64,000 bases of DNA from Pararhodobacter sp. SW119 (GTDB taxonomy: Bacteria > Pseudomonadota > Alphaproteobacteria > Rhodobacterales > Rhodobacteraceae): positions 124,001 through 188,000 of the forward strand of contig NZ_JADDJF010000001.1 of NCBI RefSeq assembly GCF_017811755.1, written 5' to 3'. A program made the translations under genes and the position numbers. Position 1 is the first letter of the stretch; each line of letters opens with the position of its first letter. Shown piece after piece: positions 49,457-58,536 of this stretch. Below the pieces are notes generated by a model. That model was given only the letters and a program-made list of their open reading frames with translations, searched no databases and was not told the origin of the DNA.

Positions 49457-49484
49457 TTGACGCCGGGCCGGGGGCCTGTATAAG
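49457..49484 (+). promoter_or_regulatory. Promoter of rpsD
   Basis: TTGACG (49457-49462) and TATAAG (49479-49484) are separated by 16 bp, a good housekeeping promoter. The transcript would have a leader of about 140 bases before rpsD, including the perfect palindrome CCCCCCGCGGGGGG (49559-49572), which could fold over the region upstream of the binding site. S4 autoregulates its own mRNA in several bacteria; whether this leader does so is open. The gap 49328-49633 holds nothing else I can identify. Confidence 0.7.
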
Positions 49485-49633
49485 CCGCGCCATCCCGGGG
49501 GCTCAGGCGCCCGGGTCATTCATTGGTGTTGGTGGACCCCGCAAGGGGAAACCTGTCGCCCCCCGCGGGGGGAGGAGGACAACGCCCTTCGAAACGGCCC
49601 CCGGGGCCAGTCCACGAACGAAGGAGATCAGCG

Positions 49634-50254
49634 ATGACCAAACGCACCGCTGCCAAGCACAAGCTCGACCGCCGCATGGGCCAGAACATCTGGGGCCGCG
49701 CCAAAAGCCCGGTCAACCGCCGCGAATACGGCCCCGGCCAGCACGGCCAGCGCCGCAAGACCAAGCTTTCCGACTTCGGCATCCAGCTGCGCGCCAAGCA
49801 GAAGCTGAAGGGCTATTACGGCGACCTGACCGAAAAGCAGTTCAAGCGCATCTACAGCGACGCCGCCCGCGTCAAGGGCGACACCGGCGAGAACCTGATC
49901 GGCCTGCTGGAGCGTCGCCTCGACGCCGTCATCTACCGCGCCAAGTTCGTGCCCACGATCTTCGCCGCGCGCCAGTTCGTGAACCACGGCCATATCACCG
50001 TGAACGGCAAGCGCGTGAACATCGCCTCCTACCGCGTGAAGGAAGGCGACGTGATCGCCGTTCGCGACCGCTCCAAGCAGCTCGCCATCGTGCTCGAATC
50101 GGTGGGCCTGGTGGAACGCGACGTGCCCGACTACCTCGAGGTCGACCATTCCAAGATGACCGCGACCTACGTGCGCACGCCGGCGCTGGCCGATGTGCCC
50201 TACGCGGTGCAGATGGAGCCCAACCTCGTCGTCGAATATTACGCCAAGAACTGA
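49634..50254 (+). CDS. rpsD: 30S ribosomal protein S4
   Basis: S4 is a primary 16S rRNA binding protein that nucleates 30S assembly. The 206 residues include [21 protein letters not shown] and the S4 RNA-binding domain ([17 protein letters not shown] and [20 protein letters not shown]). ATG 49634 follows AAGGAGATCAGCG. It is a single-gene unit with its own promoter and terminator. Confidence 0.98.
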   Translation: MTKRTAAKHKLDRRMGQNIWGRAKSPVNRREYGPGQHGQRRKTKLSDFGIQLRAKQKLKGYYGDLTEKQFKRIYSDAARVKGDTGENLIGLLERRLDAVIYRAKFVPTIFAARQFVNHGHITVNGKRVNIASYRVKEGDVIAVRDRSKQLAIVLESVGLVERDVPDYLEVDHSKMTATYVRTPALADVPYAVQMEPNLVVEYYAKN

Positions 50255-50287
50255 TCCGGCCCTGGCCTGACGGTTCCGTGGATCTTG

Positions 50288-50319
50288 GGGCCGCGCCGGG
50301 GAACCGGCGCGGCCCTTTT
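50288..50319 (+). terminator. Terminator of rpsD
   Basis: A 12-bp perfect stem, GGGCCGCGCCGG (50288-50299) with CCGGCGCGGCCC (50304-50315), closes on GGAA and is followed by TTTT. It lies 33 bases after the rpsD stop. Confidence 0.95.
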
Positions 50320-50393
50320 CTGTGCGCGCCCCCGCGGGGTGCCTCGTCGTAGGGCCCCCCGGGGCATCGGCCCGCGCGGCCAAGGAGGATTTG

Positions 50394-51494
50394 ATGAGCG
50401 ACGCCATCCGCCCGCAACCCGGCATCCTGGACATCGCGCTCTATGAAGGCGGCAAGGCCAAGCTCGCCGGCCGGGACGAGGTTCTGAAGCTCTCGTCGAA
50501 CGAGAACCCGCTGGGCCCCGGCCCCGCCGCGCAGGCCGCGCTCAAGCGGCTGGTGCTGGGCAATGCGGGGGCGGATCTGCACCGCTACCCCTCGACCGAC
50601 CACGCCGAGCTGCGCGAGACCATCGCCCGCGTCCACGGCCTCGATGCGGCGCGGGTGATCTGTGGCGTCGGCTCGGACGAGGTCATCGCCTTTCTCTGCC
50701 AGGCCTATGCCGGCCCGGGCGACGAGGTGCTGTTCAGCCAGTACGGCTTCCTGATGTACCGCATCTCGGCCCAGGCCGCCGGCGCCACGCCCGTCGCCGC
50801 GCCCGAACGCGACCGCCACACCGATGTCGATGCGCTGCTGGCCGCGGCGACCGAACGCACGCGGCTGGTGTTCGTCGCCAATCCCAACAATCCGACCGGC
50901 ACGATGATCGACCCGTCCGAGATCGAGCGGCTGGCCGACGGCCTGCCCGATCACGCGCTTCTGGTGCTCGACGGGGCCTATGCCGAATATGTGGAAGGCT
51001 TCGACGGCGGCCTCGCGCTGGTCGAGGGGCGCAGCAATGTCGTCATGACCCGCACGCTGTCCAAGATCCACGGGCTGGGCGGGCTGCGCGTCGGCTGGGG
51101 CTACGGGCCGAAGGCGGTGATCGACGTGCTCAACCGCGTGCGCGGGCCCTTCAACCTGTCGAGCCTGCAGCAGGCCATCGCCACCGCCGCGCTGGAGGAT
51201 CACGACCATGTCGCCCGCTCGCGCCGCGAAAACGCCGCCGCCCGTGACTGGCTGACCGGCGCGCTGCGCGCCGCCGGGGTCGGGGTCGATGACAGCCTGG
51301 GCAACTTCATCCTCGCCCGCTTCGACACGCCGGCGCGCGCCGCTCAGGTCGATGCGGCGCTTCAGGCGGGCGGCATCCTCGTGCGCCGGATGGACGGCTA
51401 CGCCCTGCCCGAGGCGCTGCGCATCACCATCGGCACGATGGAGGATTGCCGCCGCCTTGCCGGTCTGGTTGTCCAGACGTTGGAAGCCGACTGA
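50394..51494 (+). CDS. hisC: Histidinol-phosphate aminotransferase
   Basis: HisC is a PLP enzyme that transaminates imidazole-acetol phosphate in histidine synthesis and often also acts on aromatic keto acids. Motifs are [44 protein letters not shown] and the Schiff-base lysine in [17 protein letters not shown]. The 366 residues are typical. ATG 50394 follows AAGGAGGATTTG. It shares a base with the tyrC start, suggesting the protein also serves tyrosine and phenylalanine synthesis. Confidence 0.95.
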   Translation: MSDAIRPQPGILDIALYEGGKAKLAGRDEVLKLSSNENPLGPGPAAQAALKRLVLGNAGADLHRYPSTDHAELRETIARVHGLDAARVICGVGSDEVIAFLCQAYAGPGDEVLFSQYGFLMYRISAQAAGATPVAAPERDRHTDVDALLAAATERTRLVFVANPNNPTGTMIDPSEIERLADGLPDHALLVLDGAYAEYVEGFDGGLALVEGRSNVVMTRTLSKIHGLGGLRVGWGYGPKAVIDVLNRVRGPFNLSSLQQAIATAALEDHDHVARSRRENAAARDWLTGALRAAGVGVDDSLGNFILARFDTPARAAQVDAALQAGGILVRRMDGYALPEALRITIGTMEDCRRLAGLVVQTLEAD

Positions 51495-52423
51495 TGGCCC
51501 CGCAAACCCAGGTTCATTTCCGCAAGGTCGCGCTGATCGGACTGGGGCTGATCGCCTCGTCGATGGCGCATGCGATGCGCCGCCACGGGCTGGCGGGCGC
51601 CATTTCCGGCCATGCCCGCACCCCTGAAACCCGCGCCGCCGCGCTTGAGATCGGCCTCGTCGATACCGTCCACGACAGTGCCGCCGACGCCGTGCAGGGC
51701 GCAGATCTGGTGGTCCTCGCCGTGCCCATCGGCGCGATGGAGGCGGTCGCGCGCGAAATCGCCCCGCATCTGGCGCCGGGCTGCACGCTGACCGATGTCG
51801 GCTCGGTCAAGCAGGCGGTGATCGATGCGGTCGCGCCACACCTGCCGAAGGGCGTGCATTTCATCCCCGGCCACCCGATGGCCGGGACCGAACATTCCGG
51901 CCCCTATTCGGGTTTCGCGACGCTCTTTGAAAACCGCTGGTGGCTGCTGACGCCGCTGCCGGACAGCGACCCCGCCGCCGTCGCGCGGCTGCGCGATTTC
52001 TGCCAGGCTCTGGGTGCCAATGTCGAGGAGATGGACGCCCCGCATCACGATCTGGTCGTGGCCGTGGTCAGCCACACGCCGCACCTGATCGCCTACACGA
52101 TGGTGGGTGTCGCCGATCACCTGCGCCGCGTCTCGCAGTCCGAGGTGATCAAGTATTCCGCCGCCGGCTTTCGGGACTTCACGCGCATCGCCGCCTCGGA
52201 CCCGGTGATGTGGCGCGACGTGTTTCTGACCAACAAGGAGGCGACGCTCGACATCCTCGGCCGCTTCACCGAGGAGCTGTTCGTGCTGCAACGCGCGATC
52301 CGCATGGGCGACGGCGCCTATCTGCACGACTATTTCACCCGCACCCGCGCCATCCGCCGCGGCATCATCGAAGCCGGTCAGGACACCGACGCGCCGGACT
52401 TCGGGCGCGCCAAGCGCGGCTGA
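51494..52423 (+). CDS. tyrC: Prephenate/arogenate dehydrogenase
   Basis: This 309-residue cyclohexadienyl dehydrogenase begins with a Rossmann motif (VALIGLGLIASSMAHAM). LTDVGSVKQAV, the substrate-binding GHPMAGTEHSGP and VAVVSHTPHLIAY are all family-specific. It oxidatively decarboxylates prephenate or arogenate on the way to tyrosine. The start shares a base with the hisC stop (TGATG). The 11-bp repeat array lies in the convergent gap downstream. Confidence 0.94.
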   Translation: MAPQTQVHFRKVALIGLGLIASSMAHAMRRHGLAGAISGHARTPETRAAALEIGLVDTVHDSAADAVQGADLVVLAVPIGAMEAVAREIAPHLAPGCTLTDVGSVKQAVIDAVAPHLPKGVHFIPGHPMAGTEHSGPYSGFATLFENRWWLLTPLPDSDPAAVARLRDFCQALGANVEEMDAPHHDLVVAVVSHTPHLIAYTMVGVADHLRRVSQSEVIKYSAAGFRDFTRIAASDPVMWRDVFLTNKEATLDILGRFTEELFVLQRAIRMGDGAYLHDYFTRTRAIRRGIIEAGQDTDAPDFGRAKRG

Positions 52424-52616
52424 CCGGACCGGGGGCAGGGCGCGCCACGGCTCACGGATCTACGGCATCCGGGCAGGCAGCGCGCGCGCCTCCGTCATGC
52501 CGTCCGGGCGCGCTCTGCCCGCCGAAGTTAGCTGCCTCGGGCCGGGGCCGGGGGGTTTCCCGGCGCTTTCCGCACCAGATTCGACCGGATCGTCCCTTAC
52601 CATCCGCTTTCGCCAG

Positions 52617-52690
52617 CGTTCGGAACTGCCATACGTTTGCCATACGCTTGCCAGCCATTTGCCATACGCTTGCCAGCACCCTGCCAGCGC
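52617..52690. repeat. Helically phased 11-bp repeat array, copy 2
   Basis: TGCC recurs at 52627, 52638, 52649, 52660, 52671 and 52682, exactly every 11 bp with no exception. The first 40 bases are identical to copy 1 at 45637-45676. The array runs directly into the stop codon (52691-52693) of the minus-strand tsaC gene. It lies in the 267-bp gap between convergent tyrC and tsaC. Confidence 0.85.
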
Positions 52691-53665
52691 CTATTTCGGC
52701 CCCTCCCGCGGCGCCGCCGCGCGCCCCAATCGGTCATTGATCGCCCGTCCCAGACCCACCTCCGGGACCGGCGCCACCGCGATCCGCCCCCCCGCGCCAG
52801 CCCGTGCATCGGCCTCGTGCAACAGGTGGAAGAGCCGCGCCGCCGCCTCCGTCAGATCGCCCGAGGGCGACAGGTTCAGTCCTTCACTTCCAGAAAGGAT
52901 CTTGCCAAACCCAAGCCATACCTCATCTTTTTCTGGTCGAGCGACCTCCAGCCGAACCGCGCCGCGCGGCGCGTAATGCGACGCCAACTGCCCCGGCGCC
53001 GACAGAAGCGCGCCATCCTGCCGCGCCGCAACCTTGAGGCCGAGCACCTCCTCGATCCGCTCGACCGGCAACCCGCCCTCGCGCAGCAGGATCGGCACCG
53101 CGCCCGTGGCATCAAGGATCGTCGATTCCACTCCCACCGCGCAGTCGCCACCATCAACCACCCCCGCGATCCGCCCCTCCAACCCGGCCAGCACATGCGC
53201 CGCGCTGACCGGGCTGATCCGGCCGGACGGGTTGGCCGAGGGGGCCGCCAGGCCGCCGCCGACGGCCGCCAGCACTGCCCGCGCGACGGGATGCGCCGGC
53301 AGGCGCAACGCCACCGTATCCAGGCCCGCGGTCACCAGCGGTGCCACCCGCGCCCCCGGCTTCAGGCGCAGGACCAGCGTCAGCGGGCCGGGCCAGAAGG
53401 CTGCCGCCAGCGCCCGAGCCAGAGGGGAAAGCCGTGCGATCTCGGTGACTTGCGCCATGTCCGCCAGATGCACGATCAGCGGGTTGAAGCGCGGCCGGTC
53501 CTTGGCCGCGAAGATCGCCGCCACCGCGTGGTCGTTCGCCGCATCGCCGGCCAGCCCGTAGACCGTCTCGGTCGGGATGGCGACCAGCGCGCCCGCGCGC
53601 AGCAGCGCCGCGGCACGGGCGATGCCTTCTGCATCGGGTTGCAGGATCTGGGTCGAAGCGGGCAT
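52691..53665 (-). CDS. tsaC: L-threonylcarbamoyladenylate synthase, Sua5/TsaC type
   Basis: This 324-residue enzyme makes threonylcarbamoyl-AMP from threonine, bicarbonate and ATP, the first step of t6A37 tRNA modification. The YrdC domain has VAIPTETVYGLAGDA, KDRPRFNPLIVHLADMAQV and SANPSGRISPVSAAHV. A C-terminal Sua5 domain follows (PGQLASHYAPRGAVRLEVA), which explains the length. trmO in this window acts later on the same modified base. The gene is divergent from an acyl-CoA dehydrogenase gene. Confidence 0.95.
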   Translation of the reverse strand: MPASTQILQPDAEGIARAAALLRAGALVAIPTETVYGLAGDAANDHAVAAIFAAKDRPRFNPLIVHLADMAQVTEIARLSPLARALAAAFWPGPLTLVLRLKPGARVAPLVTAGLDTVALRLPAHPVARAVLAAVGGGLAAPSANPSGRISPVSAAHVLAGLEGRIAGVVDGGDCAVGVESTILDATGAVPILLREGGLPVERIEEVLGLKVAARQDGALLSAPGQLASHYAPRGAVRLEVARPEKDEVWLGFGKILSGSEGLNLSPSGDLTEAAARLFHLLHEADARAGAGGRIAVAPVPEVGLGRAINDRLGRAAAPREGPK

Positions 53666-53792
53666 GTCGTGACGCGGCGTTCGGGTTTGTCGGAGCGGGC
53701 GGGAACTCTATGCTGCTCTTAGTCGCCGTCGCCCGGCTTCACAAGCGGGCCGGTCCGGTGCATACCGTGCAAACCCGTGAGGAGGAAAGCGC

Positions 53793-55502
53793 ATGTCCTA
53801 CAAGGCCCCTGTCGGCGATTTTCGCTTCCTGTTCGATCACGTCGTCGGCTACGATCAGCTTGCCGCGACGGAGTTGTTCGCCGAGGCCGGCGCCGACGTC
53901 ACCGAGGCGATCCTGACCGAGGTCGGTCGCCTGTGCAGCGACGTGCTGGCGCCCCTCAACCGCGCTGGCGATCTGCATCCCGCAAGGCTGGAAAATGGCG
54001 TCGTGCGCACCTCTCCGGGCTTCGCGGAGGGGTATCGCGCGATTGCCGAGGGCGGCTGGATCGGCCTTTCGGCCAATCCCGACCACGGTGGCATGGGCTT
54101 GCCCCAGGCGCTGAATACGGCGGTCGCCGACATGATGTCGGGCGCCTGCCTGTCGCTGCAGCTTTGCCCGCTTCTGACCCAGGGCCAGATCGAGGCGCTG
54201 GAGCATCACGCCAGCGATGAGTTGAAGGCGCTCTACCTGCCGAAGCTGATCTCGGGCGAATGGACGGGGACGATGAACCTGACCGAACCGCAGGCGGGAT
54301 CGGATGTCGGCGCCCTGCGCAGCAAGGCCGAGCCGAAGGGCGACGGCACCTATGCGATCAGCGGTCAGAAGATCTTCATCACCTGGGGCGATCACGATGT
54401 CGCCGAGAATGTCTGCCATCTGGTTCTTGCCCGGCTGCCCGACGGTGTGCCCGGCACCAAGGGGATCAGCCTTTTCCTGGTGCCGAAAATCATTCCCGAC
54501 GAAGCGGGGCGACCGGGTGCGCGCAATTCCCTGCGCGTCGTTTCGCTGGAGCACAAACTGGGCATTCACGGATCTCCCACCGCGGTGATGGAATTCGACG
54601 GCGCAACCGGTTGGCTGGTGGGCGAGCCCCACGGCGGCATGGCCGCGATGTTCACGATGATGAACAACGCGCGTCTGGGTGTCGGCGTGCAAGGGGTGGG
54701 CGTGGCCGAAGCGGCCTACCAGCACGCGCTGGCCTATGCGCAAGATCGCAAGCAGGGGCGCACGCCAAGGGGTGAGGGGGCGATCCTCGATCATGCCGAT
54801 GTCCGCCGGATGCTGACCGAAATGCGCGCCGAGGTGTTCGCCGCCCGCGCCATCGCGCTGGCCTGCGGCGTGGCGATCGACATGGGCCGGGCCACGGGCC
54901 AGGATCACTGGCACACCCGCGCCGCGCTGCTGACCCCCATCGCCAAGGCGCACGGCACGGATATCGGTTGCGAGGTTTCCAGCCTGGGCGTGCAGATTCA
55001 CGGCGGCATGGGCTTTGTCGAGGAGACGGGCGCGGCGCAGTTCTACCGCGATGCGCGGATCACCCCGATCTACGAGGGCACCAACGGCATTCAGGCAATG
55101 GACCTGGTGGCGCGCAAGATGATGGACGGGGGCGAGGCTGCCTTCCGTCTGCTGCAGGAGGTCGAGGACCGGGCCGAAGCCGCGCGCGCGGTTCTGCCGG
55201 AACTGGCGGGCGATGTCTGGTCGGCGGCGGAAACATTGCGCGAGGCGACCGAGTGGCTGATCGCGCAGGACATGACCGACCGCTTCGCCGGCGCGGTGCC
55301 CTATCTGCGGGCCTTTGCCCGCGTCCTGGGCGCGCATTATCACCTCTGCGCGGCGCAGGTCGATCCCGACGGGCCGCGGGCGCGTCTCGCGCGCGTCTTC
55401 ATCCGCCGGCTTCTGCCCGAGCACGCCGCGCTGCTGGTGCGCGCGAAAGAGGGGGCAGCGGCGCTCTACGCCCTTTCGGCGGAGGAGTTGGAAGCCGCAT
55501 GA
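53793..55502 (+). CDS. Acyl-CoA dehydrogenase with extra C-terminal domain, DmdC-like
   Basis: This 569-residue dehydrogenase has an N-terminal helix pair, the core motifs NLTEPQAGSDVGALRSKA and SGQKIFITWGDHD, and VQIHGGMGFVEETGAAQFYRDARITPIYEGTNGIQ, where the glutamate of YEGTNGIQ is the catalytic base. A C-terminal helical domain follows. The form is shared by long-chain enzymes and by DmdC, which acts on 3-methylthiopropionyl-CoA in DMSP degradation; the sequence alone does not choose between them. ATG 53793 follows GAGGAGGAAAGC. The MBL gene overlaps its stop. Confidence 0.9.
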   Translation: MSYKAPVGDFRFLFDHVVGYDQLAATELFAEAGADVTEAILTEVGRLCSDVLAPLNRAGDLHPARLENGVVRTSPGFAEGYRAIAEGGWIGLSANPDHGGMGLPQALNTAVADMMSGACLSLQLCPLLTQGQIEALEHHASDELKALYLPKLISGEWTGTMNLTEPQAGSDVGALRSKAEPKGDGTYAISGQKIFITWGDHDVAENVCHLVLARLPDGVPGTKGISLFLVPKIIPDEAGRPGARNSLRVVSLEHKLGIHGSPTAVMEFDGATGWLVGEPHGGMAAMFTMMNNARLGVGVQGVGVAEAAYQHALAYAQDRKQGRTPRGEGAILDHADVRRMLTEMRAEVFAARAIALACGVAIDMGRATGQDHWHTRAALLTPIAKAHGTDIGCEVSSLGVQIHGGMGFVEETGAAQFYRDARITPIYEGTNGIQAMDLVARKMMDGGEAAFRLLQEVEDRAEAARAVLPELAGDVWSAAETLREATEWLIAQDMTDRFAGAVPYLRAFARVLGAHYHLCAAQVDPDGPRARLARVFIRRLLPEHAALLVRAKEGAAALYALSAEELEAA

Positions 55503-56554
55503 ATCCGTCCCACAGGACAGCCGTGGCCGAGGGCATCCGGCACCCGTTCGAGGCACCGCCGGAACGCGGCGGGGCGATCGAGGTCGCGCCCGGCATCCTG
55601 TGGCTGCGGCTGCCGCTTCCGATGGCGCTGGATCACGTCAATGTCTACGCGCTGGAGGAGGGCGACGGCTGGACGCTGATCGATACCGGCTTCGATACGC
55701 AGACGACCCGCGCGATCTGGACGGACCTGATGGCCGGGCCGCTTGGCGGGCGGCCGATCCGGCGCGTGGTCGTCACCCATCACCATCCCGATCACATCGG
55801 GCTGGCCGGCTGGTTTCAGGCCGAACACGGCGCGGAACTCTGGACCACGCGCACCGCCTGGCTGTTCGCCCGGATGCTGGTTCTTGACGAGCAGGAGCGC
55901 CCCTCGGCCGAGTCGATCGCGTTCTGGCGGGCGGCCGGCATGGACCCTGACTTGCTGGCGCAGCGGGCCGAGGAACGGCCCTTCAACTTCTGCGATGTCG
56001 TCGCGCCGATGCCGCTGGGATTCCATCGCCTGCGCGAAGGCGACACCGTGCGGATGGGCGGGCGCCGCTGGGCTGTGCGGATGGGCAATGGTCACGCGCC
56101 CGAACACGCCACGTTCTGGAGCCTTGACGACGATCTGGTCATTGGCGGCGATCAGCTGCTGCCGGGGATATCGCCCAATCTGGGCGTCTACGCGACCGAG
56201 CCCGAGGCCGACCCCATCGCCGAATGGCTGGAAAGCTGCGATCGGTTTGCCGGCTTCGCCACGGCCGGCCAGTTCGTGCTGCCGGGACATAAGCTGCCCT
56301 TCGTTGGCCTGCCGCTGCGCCTGCGACAGATGGCGGACAACCATCACGGCGCGCTGGAGCGACTGGTGGCGCATCTCGACCGGCCGCGCAGCGCGGCGGA
56401 GTGCTTTGCGCCCCTCTTCAAACGGCCGATCGGTCCCGGGGTCTATGGTCTTGCCTTGGTCGAGGCGGTGGCGCATCTGAACCACCTGCATCGGGCCGGG
56501 CGCGTGCGGCGGCGCAGCACCGCCGAAGGGGTCTGGCTGTTCGAAGCGGCGTGA
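55499..56554 (+). CDS. MBL-fold metallo-hydrolase
   Basis: This 351-residue zinc hydrolase has the metallo-beta-lactamase motifs LIDTGFDTQT, THHHPDHIGLAGW (metal ligands), GNGHAPEHATFW, LVIGGDQLLPGIS and the C-terminal VLPGHKLPF. The start overlaps the acyl-CoA dehydrogenase stop (ATGA), so it may hydrolyse a thioester or lactone made in the same pathway. The exact substrate is unknown. Confidence 0.88.
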   Translation: MNPSHRTAVAEGIRHPFEAPPERGGAIEVAPGILWLRLPLPMALDHVNVYALEEGDGWTLIDTGFDTQTTRAIWTDLMAGPLGGRPIRRVVVTHHHPDHIGLAGWFQAEHGAELWTTRTAWLFARMLVLDEQERPSAESIAFWRAAGMDPDLLAQRAEERPFNFCDVVAPMPLGFHRLREGDTVRMGGRRWAVRMGNGHAPEHATFWSLDDDLVIGGDQLLPGISPNLGVYATEPEADPIAEWLESCDRFAGFATAGQFVLPGHKLPFVGLPLRLRQMADNHHGALERLVAHLDRPRSAAECFAPLFKRPIGPGVYGLALVEAVAHLNHLHRAGRVRRRSTAEGVWLFEAA

Positions 56555-56630
56555 CCGATGCTTTGACGGGATGACAGCGCGGGGCGCATCGGCTAGAGAG
56601 TCGGCAAATCAGTACAAACGGGAGCATCGC

Positions 56631-56765
56631 ATGGCCGAGCACGAACACGGATCGATGGACACCACCGAGCAGGAAAAGACCTTTGCCGGCTTCCTGCGTG
56701 CGTCGGCCTGGGTGGCGGGCGTCAGCATCGGTATCCTGCTCTTTCTGGCGCTGGCCAATTCCTAA
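56631..56765 (+). CDS. aa3-type cytochrome c oxidase subunit IV
   Basis: This 44-residue single-span peptide (MAEHEHGSMDTTEQEKTFAG, then one hydrophobic helix ending LFLALANS) is the small fourth subunit found in alphaproteobacterial aa3 oxidases. Its N-terminus is soluble and acidic and the helix lies in the inner membrane. GGGAG precedes ATG 56631. It is encoded alone, away from the main cox genes. Confidence 0.88.
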   Translation: MAEHEHGSMDTTEQEKTFAGFLRASAWVAGVSIGILLFLALANS

Positions 56766-56816
56766 ACTGGCCGCGGTCGCTGCGCGATCGCGCCACTGAT
56801 CCCATGAGTGTGCGCG

Positions 56817-57425
56817 ATGCGAATTGCCGCGGCGATTGCCCTGCTGGTTGCGATCATCTCGTTCGCCGGCTGCACCAAGCCGGTCGTATGGGCGCCCGAT
56901 GACGCCGTGGCCGCGGCGCGCTACCGGCACGCCGGACCCGCCGAGATCACGCTTTTCAACGTCGTCAACAATGAAACCGGAGGGGGCGCGCACGCCGCCC
57001 TGATGATCAACGCCAGCGAGCGTGTCATTTTCGACCCGGCAGGAAGCTGGTCGCATTCGGCGGCGCCCGAGCGGCACGACGTCCATCATGGTTTCAACGA
57101 ACGTGCCCTGCAGAACTACATTCATTACCACGCGCGCAACACCCACCATGTCCGAATGTACCGGATGCAGGTCTCGCCGGAGTTGGCCGAACGGATCCTG
57201 ACCCGGGCGCGTGCAGCGGGCCCGGTCTCCGATTCGTACTGCACGCGGGCGATCGCCGAGATCCTGCGCGAGCTTGACGGTTTCGGGTCGTTGCCGATGA
57301 CCTGGTTTCCGACGGTTCTTTCGGATGCCTTTGCGCTGCTACCCGGCGTGACCGAGGAGCGCGTCTATTCCGACCGCGAACCCAATCTGCCCCCAGCGCC
57401 CGTGGCGACGCCGACACCGGGCTGA
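56817..57425 (+). CDS. Lipoprotein with a permuted papain-like (YiiX/YebB-like) pattern
   Basis: This 202-residue protein has a lipoprotein signal (MRIAAAIALLVAIISFAGC; the Cys would be lipidated). The mature part has GGGAHAALMINASERVIFDP with a conserved histidine, then DVHHGF, and later SDSYCTRAIAEILREL with a cysteine. His before Cys, in that order, is the arrangement of circularly permuted NlpC/P60 (papain-like) proteins. Function is not known; peptide or lipid amide cleavage is possible. ATG 56817 has a weak binding site; GTG 56808 is an alternative. Confidence 0.7.
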   Translation: MRIAAAIALLVAIISFAGCTKPVVWAPDDAVAAARYRHAGPAEITLFNVVNNETGGGAHAALMINASERVIFDPAGSWSHSAAPERHDVHHGFNERALQNYIHYHARNTHHVRMYRMQVSPELAERILTRARAAGPVSDSYCTRAIAEILRELDGFGSLPMTWFPTVLSDAFALLPGVTEERVYSDREPNLPPAPVATPTPG

Positions 57426-57431
57426 CAGGCC

Positions 57432-57761
57432 TCAGCCGACGACGTGAAGCACCGCAAAAAGCGTCACGGCTCCGCCGAGGATCGCCCAGAGCACGCTCTT
57501 GGTCCACAGCCCCAGCGCCAGTGTGACGACCGCGGCAAGCGCGCGCGCAAGGTCGGGCTGTCCATCTGTCGCAGCCGGAAAAAGAACGAGCGGTGCGATC
57601 AGTCCCGGCAGCACCGCGACCGGCGTGTATCGCAGGATGCGCAGCGTCCATTCCGGCAACTCGCGACGCCCGATCAGACCCAGGAACGAGTAGCGCAACG
57701 CGAAGGTCCCGACGGCCAGGACCGCGATGATCGCCCAGATCTGCGTGAGGGTGTAGTCCAT
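57432..57761 (-). CDS. azlD: AzlD-type branched-chain amino acid transport protein
   Basis: This 109-residue protein has four hydrophobic helices and the AzlD pattern TFALRYSFLGLIGRRELPEW followed by LRYTPVAVLPGLIAP. AzlC and AzlD together form an exporter for branched-chain amino acids and their analogues. It starts within the azlC stop (TGATG), so both are translated together. The gene ends six bases from the convergent lipoprotein gene. Confidence 0.92.
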   Translation of the reverse strand: MDYTLTQIWAIIAVLAVGTFALRYSFLGLIGRRELPEWTLRILRYTPVAVLPGLIAPLVLFPAATDGQPDLARALAAVVTLALGLWTKSVLWAILGGAVTLFAVLHVVG

Positions 57762-58519
57762 CACCGCCCTCCGCCCTGTTGGCGTGCGAGCCAGACCTCG
57801 ACCCGAGCGCCGACCACCATCGCGATCAGTGCGGCGACCAGAAGGCCCAGGTTGAAGGGCAGCGCGGCGAAGGCGAGGACGCCAACCACCGAGGTCAGCG
57901 CAGCGGCGACATGCGCAAGCGTCCGCAACATCGGCGCGATCACCGCCAGAAAGGTGATCGGCACGGCGAAATCGACCGGCAGGCCAGCGGGAATGCGATT
58001 GCCCAGAACCGCGCCCAGGTAGCTTGCCACGCACCAGAAAGGCACGATCAGCGTAACCGACCCCAGGTAATAGGCAAAGCGCGCGGGGATCGGCATGCGC
58101 GGGCTGGATTCGTAGCGCGCATGCGCCAGCGCGTAGGACTGGTCGACCAGCAGCCAGGCGACGATCGCGCGCTGCCAGACGGGTGCTGCGCCAAGATAGG
58201 GGGCGAGGGAGGCCGAGTACATCGCCAGGCGCAGATTGACCGCAAGCGCGGTCGCCATGACGATCAACACGGGGGCATTCGCGCTCATCAGTTGCAATGC
58301 CGCCAGTTGCGAGGCGCCGGCGAAGACACCGACGGAAAATCCCATGGTCTGCGCGAGGCTCAGGCCGGCCTCGGTCGCCACGACGCCGAACACCATGCCG
58401 AAGGGAACCACGACGAGAAGAAAAGGCAGGCTGTCGCGCAATCCCTGCAGGAAAACGCGCCCCGGCCAAGGTGCCTGCGGGCCAGCGTCATCGGAGCGTG
58501 GCGGAAGGTTCTGTGACAT
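57761..58519 (-). CDS. azlC: AzlC-type branched-chain amino acid exporter
   Basis: This 252-residue membrane protein has the AzlC signature: FLQGLRDSLPFLLVVVPFGM, then FAGASQLAALQLM and VNLRLAMYSASLAPYLG. It is the large subunit of the AzlCD exporter. I chose ATG 58519 because the upstream in-frame TTG is a poor start and the conserved part begins soon after. It lies 17 bases after the hypothetical gene and is probably co-transcribed with it. Confidence 0.92.
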   Translation of the reverse strand: MSQNLPPRSDDAGPQAPWPGRVFLQGLRDSLPFLLVVVPFGMVFGVVATEAGLSLAQTMGFSVGVFAGASQLAALQLMSANAPVLIVMATALAVNLRLAMYSASLAPYLGAAPVWQRAIVAWLLVDQSYALAHARYESSPRMPIPARFAYYLGSVTLIVPFWCVASYLGAVLGNRIPAGLPVDFAVPITFLAVIAPMLRTLAHVAAALTSVVGVLAFAALPFNLGLLVAALIAMVVGARVEVWLARQQGGGR

Positions 58520-58536
58520 GCGTCTGGGTCTTGCCG

